Below are positions 44,895-54,650 of a stretch of DNA of 64,000 bases, piece after piece; positions within the stretch are counted from its first letter, which is position 1; every line of letters begins with the position of its first letter. This stretch comes from Pseudomonas resinovorans NBRC 106553 (lineage in GTDB: Bacteria; Pseudomonadota; Gammaproteobacteria; Pseudomonadales; Pseudomonadaceae): contig NC_021499.1 of assembly GCF_000412695.1 (NCBI RefSeq), forward strand, positions 5,022,001 to 5,086,000, in the 5' to 3' direction. Under the pieces are notes generated by a model. That model made no database searches. It saw nothing but the letters and a program-made list of their open reading frames with translations, and was not told the DNA's origin. The translations under genes were made by a program, and so were the position numbers.

Positions 44895-46523
44895 TCACAC
44901 CTTGAAGCGGCTGACGCCGGTTCGCAGGCCGTTGGCCACCAGGTTCAGTTCGTCGATGGCGGAGCTGGCCTGGCGCAGCGAGTCCACGGTCTGCCCGGTG
45001 GCCTCGCCCAGTTGCACCAGGGCCTGGTTGATCTGTTCGGCGCCGGTGGCCTGGGCCTGCATGCCCTCGTTGACCATCTGCACCCGCGGCGCCAGGGCCT
45101 GCACCTGCTGGATGATCTGCGACAGCTGCTCGCCCACCTGCCCCACTTCGGCGATGCCGCGGCGCACTTCTTCGGAGAACTTGTCCATGCCCATGACCCC
45201 GGCGGACACCGCCGACTGGATCTCGCGGACCATCTGTTCGATGTCGTAGGTGGCCACGGCGGTCTGGTCGGCCAGGCGCCGCACCTCGGTGGCGACCACG
45301 GCGAAACCGCGACCGTACTCGCCGGCCTTCTCGGCCTCGATGGCGGCGTTGAGGGACAACAGGTTGGTCTGGTCGGCCACCTTGACGATGGTGGTGACCA
45401 CCTGATTGATGTTGCCGGCCTTCTCGTTGAGGATCGCCAGTTTGGCGTTCACCAGCTCGGCGGCACCCATCACCTGGTGCATGGTGTCTTCCATGCGGGC
45501 GAGGCCCAACTGGCCGGAGCCGGCGAGGATGGAGGCCTGCTCGGCGGTGCCGGACACTTCGGTCATGGTTCGCACCAGGTCGCGGGACGTGGCGGCGATC
45601 TCCCGCGAGGTGGCGCCGATTTCTGTGGTGGTGGCGGCGGTTTCGGTGGCGGTGGCCTGCTGCTGCTTGGAGGTGGCGGCGATCTCGGTGACCGAGGTGG
45701 TCACCTGCACCGCCGAACGCTGGGCCTGGGACACCAGGGTCTTGAGCTCGTCGGCCATGCTGTTGAAGCCGGTTTCGATGGCGTTGAATTCGTCGTTGCG
45801 CTTGAGGTCCAGTCGCGTCGACAGGTCGCCGCCACCCATGACCCGCAGGGTTTCGACAATGCCGCCCACCGGACGGGTGATGGCGCGCATCAGCAGCAAG
45901 CCGCAGACGGCGGCGGCGGTAACGGCCAGCAACATGGCCAGGAGCATGCTGCGCTCGGCATTGCGCACCGAGCTGACGATCTCCCCGACCGACGCCTCGG
46001 CGGTGCTCTTGTTGAAATCGATCATGTCGTTGAGCGCTTGGCGCCCTTTGGTCCACTGCACGATCAGCTCATCGTGGAAGGTCCGGCGGGCCTGCCCGAG
46101 GTTGCCGGCGCGCAACTGCTCCAGCAGTTCGGCCTGGCGTTCGCTGTAGGCTTCGTGGATGTCGAGGAATTGCCGGTAGCTCTCGACATCGTCCGTCCTG
46201 GAGATGGTGGCCTCGTAGGCCTTGAGGAAGGCAGCCAGCTGTTCGCTGCTTTCCTCCAGCGCCTTCTCGTCACCCGGGTACAGCTGTATGCCATCGGCGG
46301 CATCGTCACCCAGCATGGCCTGGGTCCGCAGCATGTTGTCGGTCCAGCCGCTGCGCAGCTTGCTGATCACGTACATGCCGGGCACGGAATCGCTGAGCAC
46401 CTGGTCGCTTTCCTTCTCGATGCTGCGCAACTGAAGGTAGGACATCAGGGCCATCAACAGCATGATGGCGATAATCACCGCGAAACTTGCCTGGATACGC
46501 AAGCGAACAGTCCAGTTCTTCAC
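44895..46523 (-). CDS. wspA: WspA, methyl-accepting chemotaxis-type receptor
   Basis: A 542-residue membrane receptor that starts the surface/envelope-stress response. Translation begins at GTG 46523 with GGGGAAG upstream. Membrane helices lie at residues ~11-31 and ~191-212 and flank a ~155-residue periplasmic four-helix-bundle sensor. A HAMP region follows ([21 protein letters not shown]), then the signalling coiled coil with the conserved tip [23 protein letters not shown] (residues ~368-390). It is the first wsp gene; 279 bases upstream of it hold the promoter and inverted repeats. Confidence 0.96.
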   Translation of the reverse strand: MKNWTVRLRIQASFAVIIAIMLLMALMSYLQLRSIEKESDQVLSDSVPGMYVISKLRSGWTDNMLRTQAMLGDDAADGIQLYPGDEKALEESSEQLAAFLKAYEATISRTDDVESYRQFLDIHEAYSERQAELLEQLRAGNLGQARRTFHDELIVQWTKGRQALNDMIDFNKSTAEASVGEIVSSVRNAERSMLLAMLLAVTAAAVCGLLLMRAITRPVGGIVETLRVMGGGDLSTRLDLKRNDEFNAIETGFNSMADELKTLVSQAQRSAVQVTTSVTEIAATSKQQQATATETAATTTEIGATSREIAATSRDLVRTMTEVSGTAEQASILAGSGQLGLARMEDTMHQVMGAAELVNAKLAILNEKAGNINQVVTTIVKVADQTNLLSLNAAIEAEKAGEYGRGFAVVATEVRRLADQTAVATYDIEQMVREIQSAVSAGVMGMDKFSEEVRRGIAEVGQVGEQLSQIIQQVQALAPRVQMVNEGMQAQATGAEQINQALVQLGEATGQTVDSLRQASSAIDELNLVANGLRTGVSRFKV

Positions 46524-46711
46524 AATCTTCCCCGTTACCAGTGCCCGGAATCTTGTTGGCTAAACGCCGATGGCGGCGACTCTAGTGGCTCGCCATAACG
46601 CCCGCAAGCACCAGATCGGCGCAGGTAAACGTCGCCAGAAAGCCGGCGGGACGAGGCTTCGGGGGAGTTTGGCAGAAAGTGGGGGTTTTGCAGATGGAAA
46701 TGCTGCGAGGT

Positions 46712-46768
46712 GCGGGGCTCGCCTACCCGAGCCCCGCGAATGAATCCGCGGCCTGAAGGGCAGGCCGC
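46712..46768. repeat. inverted repeats upstream of wspA / downstream of yebE-like gene
   Basis: A perfect 10-bp stem (GCGGGGCTCG / CGAGCCCCGC, 46712-46737) and a second hairpin GCGGCCTG-aaggg-CAGGCCGC (46748-46768) lie in the 279-base gap. They may be 3' end hairpins of the YebE-like gene. I see no other clear feature in the gap. Confidence 0.65.
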
Positions 46769-46802
46769 TGGTACTGCGTCAGCGTCACACGCGAGGTGGC
46801 GA

Positions 46803-47492
46803 TCAGGCCAGTTCCTGCCGCACCTGCCGCTCCAGTTCGAGCTTCAGGCCGGGATCGAGCCGCAGTTGCCGGGCCAGCTCTTCCAGGTAGGCGCGCTCCA
46901 TGAAGTGCTCCTCGTCCACCATCAGCACGCTGGCCAGGTACATCTCGGCGGCCATTTCCGGGGTGCCGGCGGCGCGGGCGACATCGGCGGGGTCCAGCGG
47001 CTTGTTCAGCTCGGCGTCGAGCCAGCCACGCAGTTCGGCGTCCTGGGTGAGCTTGGCCAGTTCTTCCTCTATCAGCTGGCGCTCGCGGGCATCCACATGG
47101 CCGTCGGCCTTGGCCGCCGCCACCAGCGCCTTGAGGATCGCCTGGCTGTGCAGCTCGGCCTGGGGCGCGGGCAGGCGGTCGAGGGTCTGGGGTTCGCCGT
47201 TGGGCGCCGAGGCCTGCTGCGCCTGCCAGTTGCCATAGGCCTTGTAGGCCAGCACGCCGAGTGCAGCCAGGCCGCCGTAGGTCAGCGCCTTGCCGCCCAG
47301 CTTGCGTGCGCTCTTGTTGCCCAGCAGCAGGCCCAGGGCTCCCGCCGCCAGGGCGCCGCCACCGGCGCCGGTGAGCAGGCTGCCGAGGTTGCCATTGCCG
47401 GACTTGCCGCCGCCGGAGTTGCCGCCAGCCTTCTGTTGCAGCAGGTCCTGGCCGGATTTGAGCAGTTGGTCCAGCAGTCCGCGGGTGTTCAT
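46803..47492 (-). CDS. DUF533 / TerB-like inner-membrane protein (YebE family)
   Basis: A 229-residue protein (start MNTRGLLDQLLKSG at ATG 47492 with GGAGG upstream). A Gly-rich segment (residues ~28-45) precedes hydrophobic stretches near 47-60 and 73-87. The C-terminal ~140 residues form the helical TerB-like/DUF533 domain with KALVAAAKADGHVDARERQLI and the acidic patch of tellurite-resistance TerB folds. E. coli YebE has the same build and is envelope-stress responsive. The role is not established. It is divergent from the LysR gene. Confidence 0.88.
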   Translation of the reverse strand: MNTRGLLDQLLKSGQDLLQQKAGGNSGGGKSGNGNLGSLLTGAGGGALAAGALGLLLGNKSARKLGGKALTYGGLAALGVLAYKAYGNWQAQQASAPNGEPQTLDRLPAPQAELHSQAILKALVAAAKADGHVDARERQLIEEELAKLTQDAELRGWLDAELNKPLDPADVARAAGTPEMAAEMYLASVLMVDEEHFMERAYLEELARQLRLDPGLKLELERQVRQELA

Positions 47493-47688
47493 GGAAGCCT
47501 CCAGATCGGTCCGATTGCGGGAATCGATCGACTCTAGCCGCTGGCATCCTCCACGGCAGCGCGCAGAGTGCTTCGAGATATTGCTGCGGGCCCGCAAGGT
47601 GGCGGGCTTGACCATTCCCATCTAAAAAAGCGAAACAGTCATTCAGATTTCGATAAACCCTATCCGTTGGCAGAAGCGAACCACGCCC

Positions 47689-48600
47689 ATGATGACCCTC
47701 CGCCAGATCCGCCACTTCATCGCCGTCGCCGAAACCGGCTCGATCTCCGCCGCCGCCCAGGCGGTGTTCATTTCCCAGTCCACCCTGACCCTGGCCATCC
47801 AGCAGCTGGAAGAGGAAATCGGCGTCAGCCTCTTCAACCGTCACGCCAAGGGCATGTCTCTGACCCACCAGGGTCACCAGTTCCTGCGCCAGGCGCACCT
47901 GATCCTGGCCACCGTGGACAACGCCAAGCGCAGCCTCCAGCAGAGCACCGACCAGGTGGCCGGCAGCCTCACCATCGGCGTGACCAGCCTGGTGGCCGGT
48001 TATTACCTGGCCGACCTCATTACCCGCTTCCAGCGCGCCTACCCCAATGTGAAGACGCGGGTGGTGGAGGACGAGCGCCCCTACATCGAGCACCTGCTGG
48101 TGAGCGGCGAGATCGACGTCGGCGTGTTGATCCTCTCCAACCTGGAGGATCGCCACGCCCTGCAGACCGAAGTCCTGACCCATTCGCCCCACCGCCTCTG
48201 GCTGCCCGCCCAGCACCCGCTGCTGGAGCTGGACAGCATCAGCCTGGTGGACGTGGCCGGCGTGCCGCTGATCCAGCTCAACGCCGACGAAATGGGCCTG
48301 CACACCCAGCGGGTCTGGTCCCGCGCCGGCCTCACGCCCCAGGTGACCCTGCGCACCGCCTCGGTGGAAGCGGTGCGCAGCCTGGTGGCGGCGGGCCTTG
48401 GCGTATCGATCCAGCCGGACATGACCTACCGCCCCTGGTCCCTGGAAGGCGACATCATCGAAGCCCGCCCCCTGGTGGACCTGGGCGAACCCCTGGACGT
48501 GGGCCTGGCCTGGCGTCGCGGCACCGCGCGGCCACCCCTGGTGGACCCCTTCCTCACCGTGGCGCGGGAGCAGCCCAACAGCCGCAAGCCTTCGATTTAA
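47689..48600 (+). CDS. LysR-family transcriptional regulator
   Basis: A 303-residue LysR regulator with ATG at 47689 or 47692. The helix-turn-helix is in residues 1-60 (LRQIRHFIAVAETGSISAAA, then FISQSTLTLAIQQLEEEIG). The effector domain covers ~90-295. It lies just upstream of the aldehyde dehydrogenase/polyamine importer group on the same strand, so it probably regulates that group. A perfect palindrome covers its stop codon and could be a binding site for the next promoter. Confidence 0.9.
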   Translation: MMTLRQIRHFIAVAETGSISAAAQAVFISQSTLTLAIQQLEEEIGVSLFNRHAKGMSLTHQGHQFLRQAHLILATVDNAKRSLQQSTDQVAGSLTIGVTSLVAGYYLADLITRFQRAYPNVKTRVVEDERPYIEHLLVSGEIDVGVLILSNLEDRHALQTEVLTHSPHRLWLPAQHPLLELDSISLVDVAGVPLIQLNADEMGLHTQRVWSRAGLTPQVTLRTASVEAVRSLVAAGLGVSIQPDMTYRPWSLEGDIIEARPLVDLGEPLDVGLAWRRGTARPPLVDPFLTVAREQPNSRKPSI

Positions 48601-48626
48601 TCGAACGCTGCTTTCAATATTTAGAA
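48591..48626. promoter_or_regulatory. candidate regulator binding site before the dehydrogenase gene
   Basis: TTCGATT-t-AATCGAA (48591-48605) is a perfect 7-bp-arm palindrome crossing the lysR stop codon. It is followed by TTC-N8-GAA (48613-48626) in an AT-rich stretch 80-110 bases before the dehydrogenase start. Binding by the adjacent LysR protein is inferred. Confidence 0.4.
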
Positions 48627-48704
48627 TTTGTCGACCTCAAGCCCGGCCACTAGTCTCTCGACCTCATAAGCAGAGCCATGTCGGGCGCCCCAAGGAGCAC
48701 CGGG

Positions 48705-50210
48705 ATGACTGAACAACAAAAGAACGAGAAGAAACGAGCCAGCAAGATGACCGGCGCCACCAGCAACCCGACCCTGCACAGCGAACTGCTGATCGATGGC
48801 CGACTGGTCAGCGGCGAAGGGCTGGCCGAAGCCATCATCAACCCCGCCAGCGGGGAAATCCTCGCCAGCATCGCCGAAGCCTCCATCGAGCAGGTCGAAG
48901 CCGCCGTCGCCGCCGCCCACCGCGCCTTCGCCGGCTGGTCGCGGACTACCCCGGCGCAACGCTCCGCCGCGCTGCTGGCCATCGCCGACGCCATCGACAA
49001 GAACGCCGACGCGCTCGCCCGCCTGGAAGCCCTGAACTGCGGCAAGCCGCTGCACCTGGCGCGCCAGGACGACATCCCCGCCACCGCCGACGTGTTCCGC
49101 TTCTTCGCCGGCGCCGTGCGCTGCCAGCAGGGCCAGCTGGCCGGCGAATACGTCCCCGGCCACACCAGCCTGGTGCGCCGCGACCCAGTGGGCGTGGTGG
49201 CCTCCATCGCCCCCTGGAACTACCCGCTGATGATGGCGGCCTGGAAGATCGCCCCGGCCCTCGCCGCCGGCAACACCCTGATCTTCAAGCCCTCGGAACA
49301 CACCCCGCTGTCGATCCTGGCCCTGGCGCCGGCGCTCGCCGAAATCCTCCCGCCGGGGGTGATCAACATCCTCTGCGGTGGCGGCGACAGCGTCGGCAGC
49401 CAACTGGTGGGGCACCCGAAGGTCCGCATGGTGTCGCTCACCGGCGACATAGTCACCGGCCAGAAGATCCTCCAGAGCGCCGCCCGCACCCTGAAGCGCA
49501 CCCACCTGGAACTGGGCGGCAAGGCGCCGGTGATCGTCTGCAACGACGCCGACCTCGACGCCGTGATCCAGGGCGTGCGTACCCACGGCTACTACAACGC
49601 CGGCCAGGACTGCACCGCGGCCTGCCGTATCTACGCCCAGGCCGGTATCCACGACCGCCTGGTGAGCGAGCTGGGCGAGGCCGTGTCCAGCCTGCGCTTC
49701 GCCCGCAAGCGCGACCAGGACAACGAAATCGGCCCGCTGATCAGCGCCCGCCAGCGCGACCGCGTGGCCAGCTTCGTCGAGCGCGCCCTCGGCCAGCCCC
49801 ATATCGAGCGGGTCACCGGCGCCGCCGCGCATTCCGGCGCGGGCTTCTACTACCAGCCCACCCTGCTGGCCGGCTGCAAGCAGCAGGACGAAATCGTCCA
49901 GCGCGAAGTGTTCGGCCCGGTGGTCACCGTCACCCGTTTCGACGACCTGGCCCAGGCCGTGGACTGGGCCAACGACTCCGAGTACGGCCTGGCCTCCTCG
50001 GTCTGGACCCAGAACCTGGACAAGGCCATGCAGGTGGCCGCGCGGCTGCAGTACGGCTGCACCTGGATCAACACCCATTTCATGCTGGCCAGCGAGATGC
50101 CCCACGGTGGCCTCAAGCGCTCCGGCTACGGCAAGGACCTGTCCAGCGATTCGCTCCAGGACTACAGCGTGGTGCGCCACATCATGGCCCGCCACGGCAC
50201 TGAACTGTGA
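48705..50210 (+). CDS. aldehyde dehydrogenase, gamma-aminobutyraldehyde type (paralogue 1)
   Basis: A 501-residue NAD-dependent aldehyde dehydrogenase. ATG 48705 is chosen because AAGGAG lies seven bases upstream; this gives a ~23-residue polar N-terminal extension relative to paralogue 2. Catalytic residues by ungapped alignment are Glu269 (LELGGKAP) and Cys303 (GQDCTAACR). It resembles PatD/YdcW dehydrogenases, which oxidise 4-aminobutanal from putrescine to GABA. It precedes a putrescine-type ABC importer and is clearly homologous to the second dehydrogenase at 54792. The exact aldehyde substrate is unproven. A large palindrome follows its stop. Confidence 0.9.
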   Translation: MTEQQKNEKKRASKMTGATSNPTLHSELLIDGRLVSGEGLAEAIINPASGEILASIAEASIEQVEAAVAAAHRAFAGWSRTTPAQRSAALLAIADAIDKNADALARLEALNCGKPLHLARQDDIPATADVFRFFAGAVRCQQGQLAGEYVPGHTSLVRRDPVGVVASIAPWNYPLMMAAWKIAPALAAGNTLIFKPSEHTPLSILALAPALAEILPPGVINILCGGGDSVGSQLVGHPKVRMVSLTGDIVTGQKILQSAARTLKRTHLELGGKAPVIVCNDADLDAVIQGVRTHGYYNAGQDCTAACRIYAQAGIHDRLVSELGEAVSSLRFARKRDQDNEIGPLISARQRDRVASFVERALGQPHIERVTGAAAHSGAGFYYQPTLLAGCKQQDEIVQREVFGPVVTVTRFDDLAQAVDWANDSEYGLASSVWTQNLDKAMQVAARLQYGCTWINTHFMLASEMPHGGLKRSGYGKDLSSDSLQDYSVVRHIMARHGTEL

Positions 50211-50347
50211 GCGCCTGCCATGGCCAGCTGCGCGTCGGCGATACCGCGTCGAGAACAGTCTCGGAATGCTCATTTGCACCAGCAAACTCCGCTTCCTCGA
50301 CCGTTCTCTCCTTGTCTCGCTCTAGCTCGCAAGGCCATGACGCGGCG
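50211..50347. repeat. large imperfect palindrome downstream of dehydrogenase 1
   Basis: It begins at the base after the stop codon. The outer arms pair CATGGCC / GGCCATG, the middle arms GAGAAC / GTTCTC, and the inner arms TTGC / GCAA. The core AATGCTCAT...ACTCCGCTT matches the element at 56217-56337 after the second dehydrogenase. The 223-base gap 50211-50433 otherwise holds only the solute-binding protein leader. Confidence 0.75.
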
Positions 50348-50433
50348 TGAGGCATAAGTAGAAGCAAAGGGCCTCGAAGGCCGGCTGTACCTGTTTGATC
50401 TGCCCCGACCAATAACGAAAAAGAGGGAACATC

Positions 50434-51585
50434 ATGTCCGTACGCAAGACCGCGCTGCTCAGCGCAGTGGCCACCGCCGTCCTCGCCAGCGGCAGCCTGC
50501 AGGCCGCCGAAGCCCTGAAACAAGTCGGCGCTGGCGAAGGCCAGCTCGATATCGTCGCCTGGCCCGGCTACATCGAGCGCGGCGAGTCGGACAAGAGCTA
50601 CGACTGGGTGACCCAGTTCGAGCAGGACACCGGGTGCAAGGTCAACGTGAAGACCGCCGCCACCTCCGATGAAATGGTCAGCCTGATGACCAAGGGCGGC
50701 TACGACCTGGTCACCGCCTCCGGCGACGCCTCCCTGCGCCTGATCTACGGCAAGCGCGTCCAGCCGATCAACCCGGAGCTGATCCCCAACCTGAAGAACC
50801 TCGACCCGCGCCTGAAGGACGCCCCCTGGTTCACCGTGCAGGGCCAGCAGTACGGCACCCCCTACCAGTGGGGCCCGAACCTGCTGATGTACAACACCAA
50901 GCTGTTCAAGCAGGCGCCGGACAGCTGGAGCGCCGTGTTCGAGGCCCAGCAACTGGCCGACGGCAAGGCCAACAAGGGCCGCGTGCAGGCCTACGACGGC
51001 CCGATCTACATCGCCGACGCCGCCCTCTACCTGAAATCCGCCAAACCGGAACTGGGCATCCAGGACCCCTACCAGCTCACCGAAGAGCAGTACACCGCCG
51101 TGCTCGACGTGCTGCGCACCCAGCACGCCCTGGTGCACCGCTACTGGCACGACGCGACCGTGCAGATGAGCGACTTCAAGAACGAAGGTGTGGCCGCTTC
51201 CAGCACCTGGGGCTACATGGCCAACACCCTGAAGGCCGAAGGTCAGCCGGTGGCCACCGTGGTGCCTAAGGAAGGCGTCACCGGCTGGGCCGACACCACC
51301 ATGCTGCACGTGGACGCCAAGCACCCGAGCTGCGCCTACAAGTGGATGAACTGGTCGCTGGAGCCCAAGGTCCAGGGCGACGTCGCCGCCTGGTTCGGCT
51401 CCCTGCCGGCCGCCCCGGAAGGCTGCAAGGCCAGCGCCCTGCTCGGCGCCGAGGGCTGCGCCACCAACGGCTTCGACCAGTTCGACAAGATCGCCTTCTG
51501 GAAAACCCCGCAGGCCGAGGGTGGCAAGTTCGTCCCCTATAGCCGCTGGACCCAGGACTACATCGCAATTATGGGTGGAAGGTAA
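50434..51585 (+). CDS. polyamine ABC transporter periplasmic binding protein (YdcS-like)
   Basis: A 383-residue solute-binding protein with signal peptide (residues 1-24, ending SLQAA) and a GAGGG ribosome site. The mature protein has the spermidine/putrescine-binding PotD/YdcS layout: LDIVAWPGYIERG, YDLVTASGDASLRLIYGKRVQP and TPYQWGPNLLMYNTKLF. Several cysteines in the C-terminal third (HPSCAYK, EGCKASALLGAEGC) may form disulfides. It is the first gene of an importer set (ATPase, two permeases) and should deliver putrescine or a related amine. Confidence 0.9.
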   Translation: MSVRKTALLSAVATAVLASGSLQAAEALKQVGAGEGQLDIVAWPGYIERGESDKSYDWVTQFEQDTGCKVNVKTAATSDEMVSLMTKGGYDLVTASGDASLRLIYGKRVQPINPELIPNLKNLDPRLKDAPWFTVQGQQYGTPYQWGPNLLMYNTKLFKQAPDSWSAVFEAQQLADGKANKGRVQAYDGPIYIADAALYLKSAKPELGIQDPYQLTEEQYTAVLDVLRTQHALVHRYWHDATVQMSDFKNEGVAASSTWGYMANTLKAEGQPVATVVPKEGVTGWADTTMLHVDAKHPSCAYKWMNWSLEPKVQGDVAAWFGSLPAAPEGCKASALLGAEGCATNGFDQFDKIAFWKTPQAEGGKFVPYSRWTQDYIAIMGGR

Positions 51586-51610
51586 TCCGCACCGACCTCT
51601 CCCTTGAAGC

Positions 51611-51754
51611 CCCCCTCTCCCTCCGGGAGAGGGGCCGGGGGAGAGGGAAGCCGGGACCACTCGGTGTTTCCCTAAGCTCTACGGAGCCAATTACCCGCAA
51701 CACCGAGCGGCTGACATAACCCTCACCCCAACCCTCTCCCAGAGGGAGAGGGAG
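51611..51754. repeat. CCCTCTCCC inverted repeat, copy B, with internal insertion
   Basis: It has the same two hairpin arms and CCACTCGGTGTTTCCCT spacer as copy A. About 48 extra bases before CCCTCACCCCAACCC include AACACCGAGCGG, the near complement of the spacer. It lies between the binding-protein and ATPase genes of one operon. Confidence 0.85.
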
Positions 51755-51844
51755 CTGGTCCGCACCACCTGAAATTCCCGCAGGGCTTCAGCCATGAAGC
51801 CCTGCCCAAGTCATGCCTTTTTCGCTTCACCGGAGCACCGCACC

Positions 51845-52870
51845 ATGACGCTTGCTGTCCAGTTCACCCAGGTATCCCGCCAGTTCGGCGAGGTCAAAGC
51901 CGTCGACCGGGTATCCATCGATATCAAGGACGGCGAGTTCTTCTCCATGCTCGGCCCCTCGGGCTCGGGCAAGACCACCTGCCTGCGCCTGATCGCCGGC
52001 TTCGAGCAACCCACGTCGGGCTCCATCCGCATCCATGGCGAGGAGGCCGTGGGCCTTGCGCCCTACGAGCGCGACGTGAACACCGTGTTCCAGGACTACG
52101 CCCTGTTCCCCCACATGAACGTGCGCGACAACGTCGCCTACGGCCTGAAGGTGAAAGGCGTGGGCAAGTCCGAACGCCTGGCCCGCGCAGAAGAGGCGCT
52201 GGGCATGGTCGCCCTGGCCGGCTACGGCGAGCGCAAGCCGGCGCAGCTCTCCGGTGGCCAGCGCCAGCGCGTGGCCCTGGCCCGCGCCCTGGTCAACCGT
52301 CCACGGGTGCTGTTGCTGGACGAGCCCCTGGGCGCGCTGGACCTCAAGCTGCGCGAGCAGATGCAGAGCGAGTTGAAGAAACTGCAACGCCAGCTCGGCA
52401 TCACCTTCATCTTCGTCACCCACGACCAGGGCGAGGCGCTGTCCATGTCCGACCGCGTGGCGGTGTTCAACAAGGGCCGCATCGAGCAGGTGGATACCCC
52501 GCGCAACCTCTACATGAAGCCGGCCACCCCCTTCGTCGCCGAGTTCGTCGGCACCTCCAACGTGCTGCGCGGCGACCTGGCGCGCCAGCTCAGCGGGGTC
52601 GCGCAACCCTTCTCCATCCGCCCCGAGCACATCCGCTTCGCCCAGGGCGAGCGCGCGGCCGGCGACGTGGAAATCAGCGGCCTGCTGCACGACATCCAGT
52701 ACCAGGGCGCCGCCACCCGCTACGAGATCCGCCTGGATAACGGCCAGAACCTCAGCATCAGCCAGGCCAACAGCCAGTGGCAGGACAGCGCGTCGCCGCA
52801 CCAGCAAGGCCAGGTGGTCACCGCTCGCTGGGCCCGCGATGCCATGGTCCAGCTGACCGAGGGCGCGTGA
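51845..52870 (+). CDS. polyamine ABC transporter ATP-binding protein (YdcT/PotA-like)
   Basis: A 341-residue ATPase (start MTLAVQFTQVSRQFG at ATG 51845 with GGAG upstream). Motifs are Walker A GPSGSGKTT at residues ~38-46, the Q-loop FQDYALFPHMNV, the signature LSGGQRQRVALARAL, Walker B VLLLDEPLGALD and the H-loop FVTHDQGEALS. The C-terminal ~90 residues form the TOBE regulatory domain of the MalK/PotA class (FSIRPEHIRFAQGE). It powers the importer with the two downstream permeases; the first begins one base after its stop. Confidence 0.93.
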   Translation: MTLAVQFTQVSRQFGEVKAVDRVSIDIKDGEFFSMLGPSGSGKTTCLRLIAGFEQPTSGSIRIHGEEAVGLAPYERDVNTVFQDYALFPHMNVRDNVAYGLKVKGVGKSERLARAEEALGMVALAGYGERKPAQLSGGQRQRVALARALVNRPRVLLLDEPLGALDLKLREQMQSELKKLQRQLGITFIFVTHDQGEALSMSDRVAVFNKGRIEQVDTPRNLYMKPATPFVAEFVGTSNVLRGDLARQLSGVAQPFSIRPEHIRFAQGERAAGDVEISGLLHDIQYQGAATRYEIRLDNGQNLSISQANSQWQDSASPHQQGQVVTARWARDAMVQLTEGA

Positions 52871-52871
52871 C

Positions 52872-53822
52872 ATGGAACTGACCCTCAACGCCGAGCGGCC
52901 GCGCGCCGCCAGCGGCCCGCTGCGCCGGCTGTCGAGCCTGCTCTACAGCCGGCCGGCCCTGTACCTGACGCTGCTCCTGGTGCCGCCGCTGCTGTGGTTC
53001 GGCGCCATCTACCTGGGTTCGTTGCTGAGCCTGCTCTGGCAGGGCTTCTACACCTTCGACGACTTCACCATGGCGGTGACGCCGGACCTGACCCTGGCCA
53101 ACTTCGCCGCGCTGTTCCAGGCCGCCAACTTCGACATCATCCTGCGCACCCTGGGCATGGCCATCGCCGTCTCCATCGCCAGTGCCGCGCTGGCCTTCCC
53201 CATCGCCTACTACATGGCGCGCTACACCACGGGCAAGACCAAGGCGTTCTTCTACATCGCGGTGATGATGCCCATGTGGGCCAGCTACATCGTCAAGGCC
53301 TATGCCTGGACCCTGCTGCTGGCCAAGGGCGGCGTGGTGATGTGGTTCGTCCAGGCGCTGCACCTGGAACCGCTGCTGGAACTGCTGCTGGGCGTGCCCG
53401 GCGTGGGCGGCAGCACCCTGTCCACCTCGCACTTCGGCCGCTTCCTGGTGTTCGTCTACATCTGGCTGCCGTTCATGATCCTGCCGATCCAGGCCTCCCT
53501 GGAGCGCCTGCCGCCGTCCCTGCTGCAAGCCTCGGCGGACCTCGGCGCGCACCCGCGCCAGACCTTCATGCAGGTGGTCCTGCCGCTGTCCATTCCAGGC
53601 ATCGCCGCCGGCTCCATCTTCACCTTCAGCCTGACGCTCGGCGACTTCATCGTGCCGCAACTGGTGGGCCCGCCCGGCTACTTCATCGGCAGCATGGTCT
53701 ACGCCCAGCAGGGCGCCATCGGCAACATGCCCATGGCCGCCGCCTTCACCCTGGTGCCCATCGTGCTGATCGCCATCTACCTGTCCATCGTCAAACGCCT
53801 GGGGGCCTTCGATGCACTCTGA
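52872..53822 (+). CDS. polyamine ABC transporter permease (YdcU/PotB-like)
   Basis: A 316-residue inner-membrane permease with about six membrane helices. The EAA coupling loop reads [26 protein letters not shown], split across residues ~216-241. The N-terminal hydrophobic helix and the segment [10 protein letters not shown] are usual for PotB-type permeases. It forms the channel with the YdcV-like protein, whose gene overlaps its 3' end by 11 bases. The substrate is inferred from the flanking dehydrogenases and the binding protein. Confidence 0.92.
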   Translation: MELTLNAERPRAASGPLRRLSSLLYSRPALYLTLLLVPPLLWFGAIYLGSLLSLLWQGFYTFDDFTMAVTPDLTLANFAALFQAANFDIILRTLGMAIAVSIASAALAFPIAYYMARYTTGKTKAFFYIAVMMPMWASYIVKAYAWTLLLAKGGVVMWFVQALHLEPLLELLLGVPGVGGSTLSTSHFGRFLVFVYIWLPFMILPIQASLERLPPSLLQASADLGAHPRQTFMQVVLPLSIPGIAAGSIFTFSLTLGDFIVPQLVGPPGYFIGSMVYAQQGAIGNMPMAAAFTLVPIVLIAIYLSIVKRLGAFDAL

Positions 53823-54618
53823 GAAAGCTTCGTTAGGCCTGAAAGCGGCCGCCTGGGGCGGGCTGGCATTCCTGCACATCCCGATCCTGATCATCGTCCT
53901 CTACGCCTTCAACACCGAGGATGCGGCCTTCAGCTTCCCGCCCCAGGGCTTCACCCTGAAGTGGTTTAGCGTGGCCTTCAGCCGCGTCGACGTGCTGGAG
54001 TCGATCAAGCTGTCGTTGCAGGTGGCGGCGATCTCCACCCTGATCGCCATGGTGCTGGGCACCCTGGCGGCGGCCGCGCTGTACCGCCGCAGCTTCTTCG
54101 GCAAGGAAGGCATCTCGCTGATGCTGATCCTGCCCATCGCCCTGCCCGGCATCATCACCGGCATCGCCCTGCTCTCGGCCTTCAAGAGCCTGGGTATCGA
54201 GCCGGGGCTGCTGACCATCGTCATCGGCCACGCCACCTTCTGCGTAGTGATCGTCCACAACAACGTGATCGCGCGCCTGCGCCGCACCTCCCACAGCCTG
54301 ATCGAAGCCTCGATGGACCTGGGTGCCGACGGCTGGCAGACCTTCCGCTACATCATCCTGCCGAACCTGGGCTCGGCGCTGCTGGCGGGCGGCATGCTGG
54401 CCTTCGCGCTGTCCTTCGACGAGATCATCGTCACCACCTTCACCGCCGGCCACGAACGCACCCTGCCGATCTGGCTGCTCAACCAGCTCAGCCGCCCGCG
54501 CGACGTCCCGGTGACCAACGTGGTGGCCATGCTGGTGATGCTGGTGACCATGCTGCCCATCCTCGGCGCCTACTACCTGACCAAGGGTGGTGAGAGCGTG
54601 GCGGGCAGCGGGAAGTAA
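53812..54618 (+). CDS. polyamine ABC transporter permease (YdcV/PotC-like)
   Basis: A 268-residue permease with about six membrane segments. The EAA loop reads [26 protein letters not shown], near residues 163-188. The N-terminus ([14 protein letters not shown]) and the segment FKWFS-like TLKWFSVAF are typical of PotC proteins. It overlaps the YdcU-like gene by 11 bases. A repeat-rich 173-base gap separates it from the second dehydrogenase gene, so downstream transcription may be reduced rather than stopped. Confidence 0.92.
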   Translation: MHSEKASLGLKAAAWGGLAFLHIPILIIVLYAFNTEDAAFSFPPQGFTLKWFSVAFSRVDVLESIKLSLQVAAISTLIAMVLGTLAAAALYRRSFFGKEGISLMLILPIALPGIITGIALLSAFKSLGIEPGLLTIVIGHATFCVVIVHNNVIARLRRTSHSLIEASMDLGADGWQTFRYIILPNLGSALLAGGMLAFALSFDEIIVTTFTAGHERTLPIWLLNQLSRPRDVPVTNVVAMLVMLVTMLPILGAYYLTKGGESVAGSGK

Positions 54619-54650
54619 GAACGTTTGATGCCAGCCCTCTCCCCTGCTTT

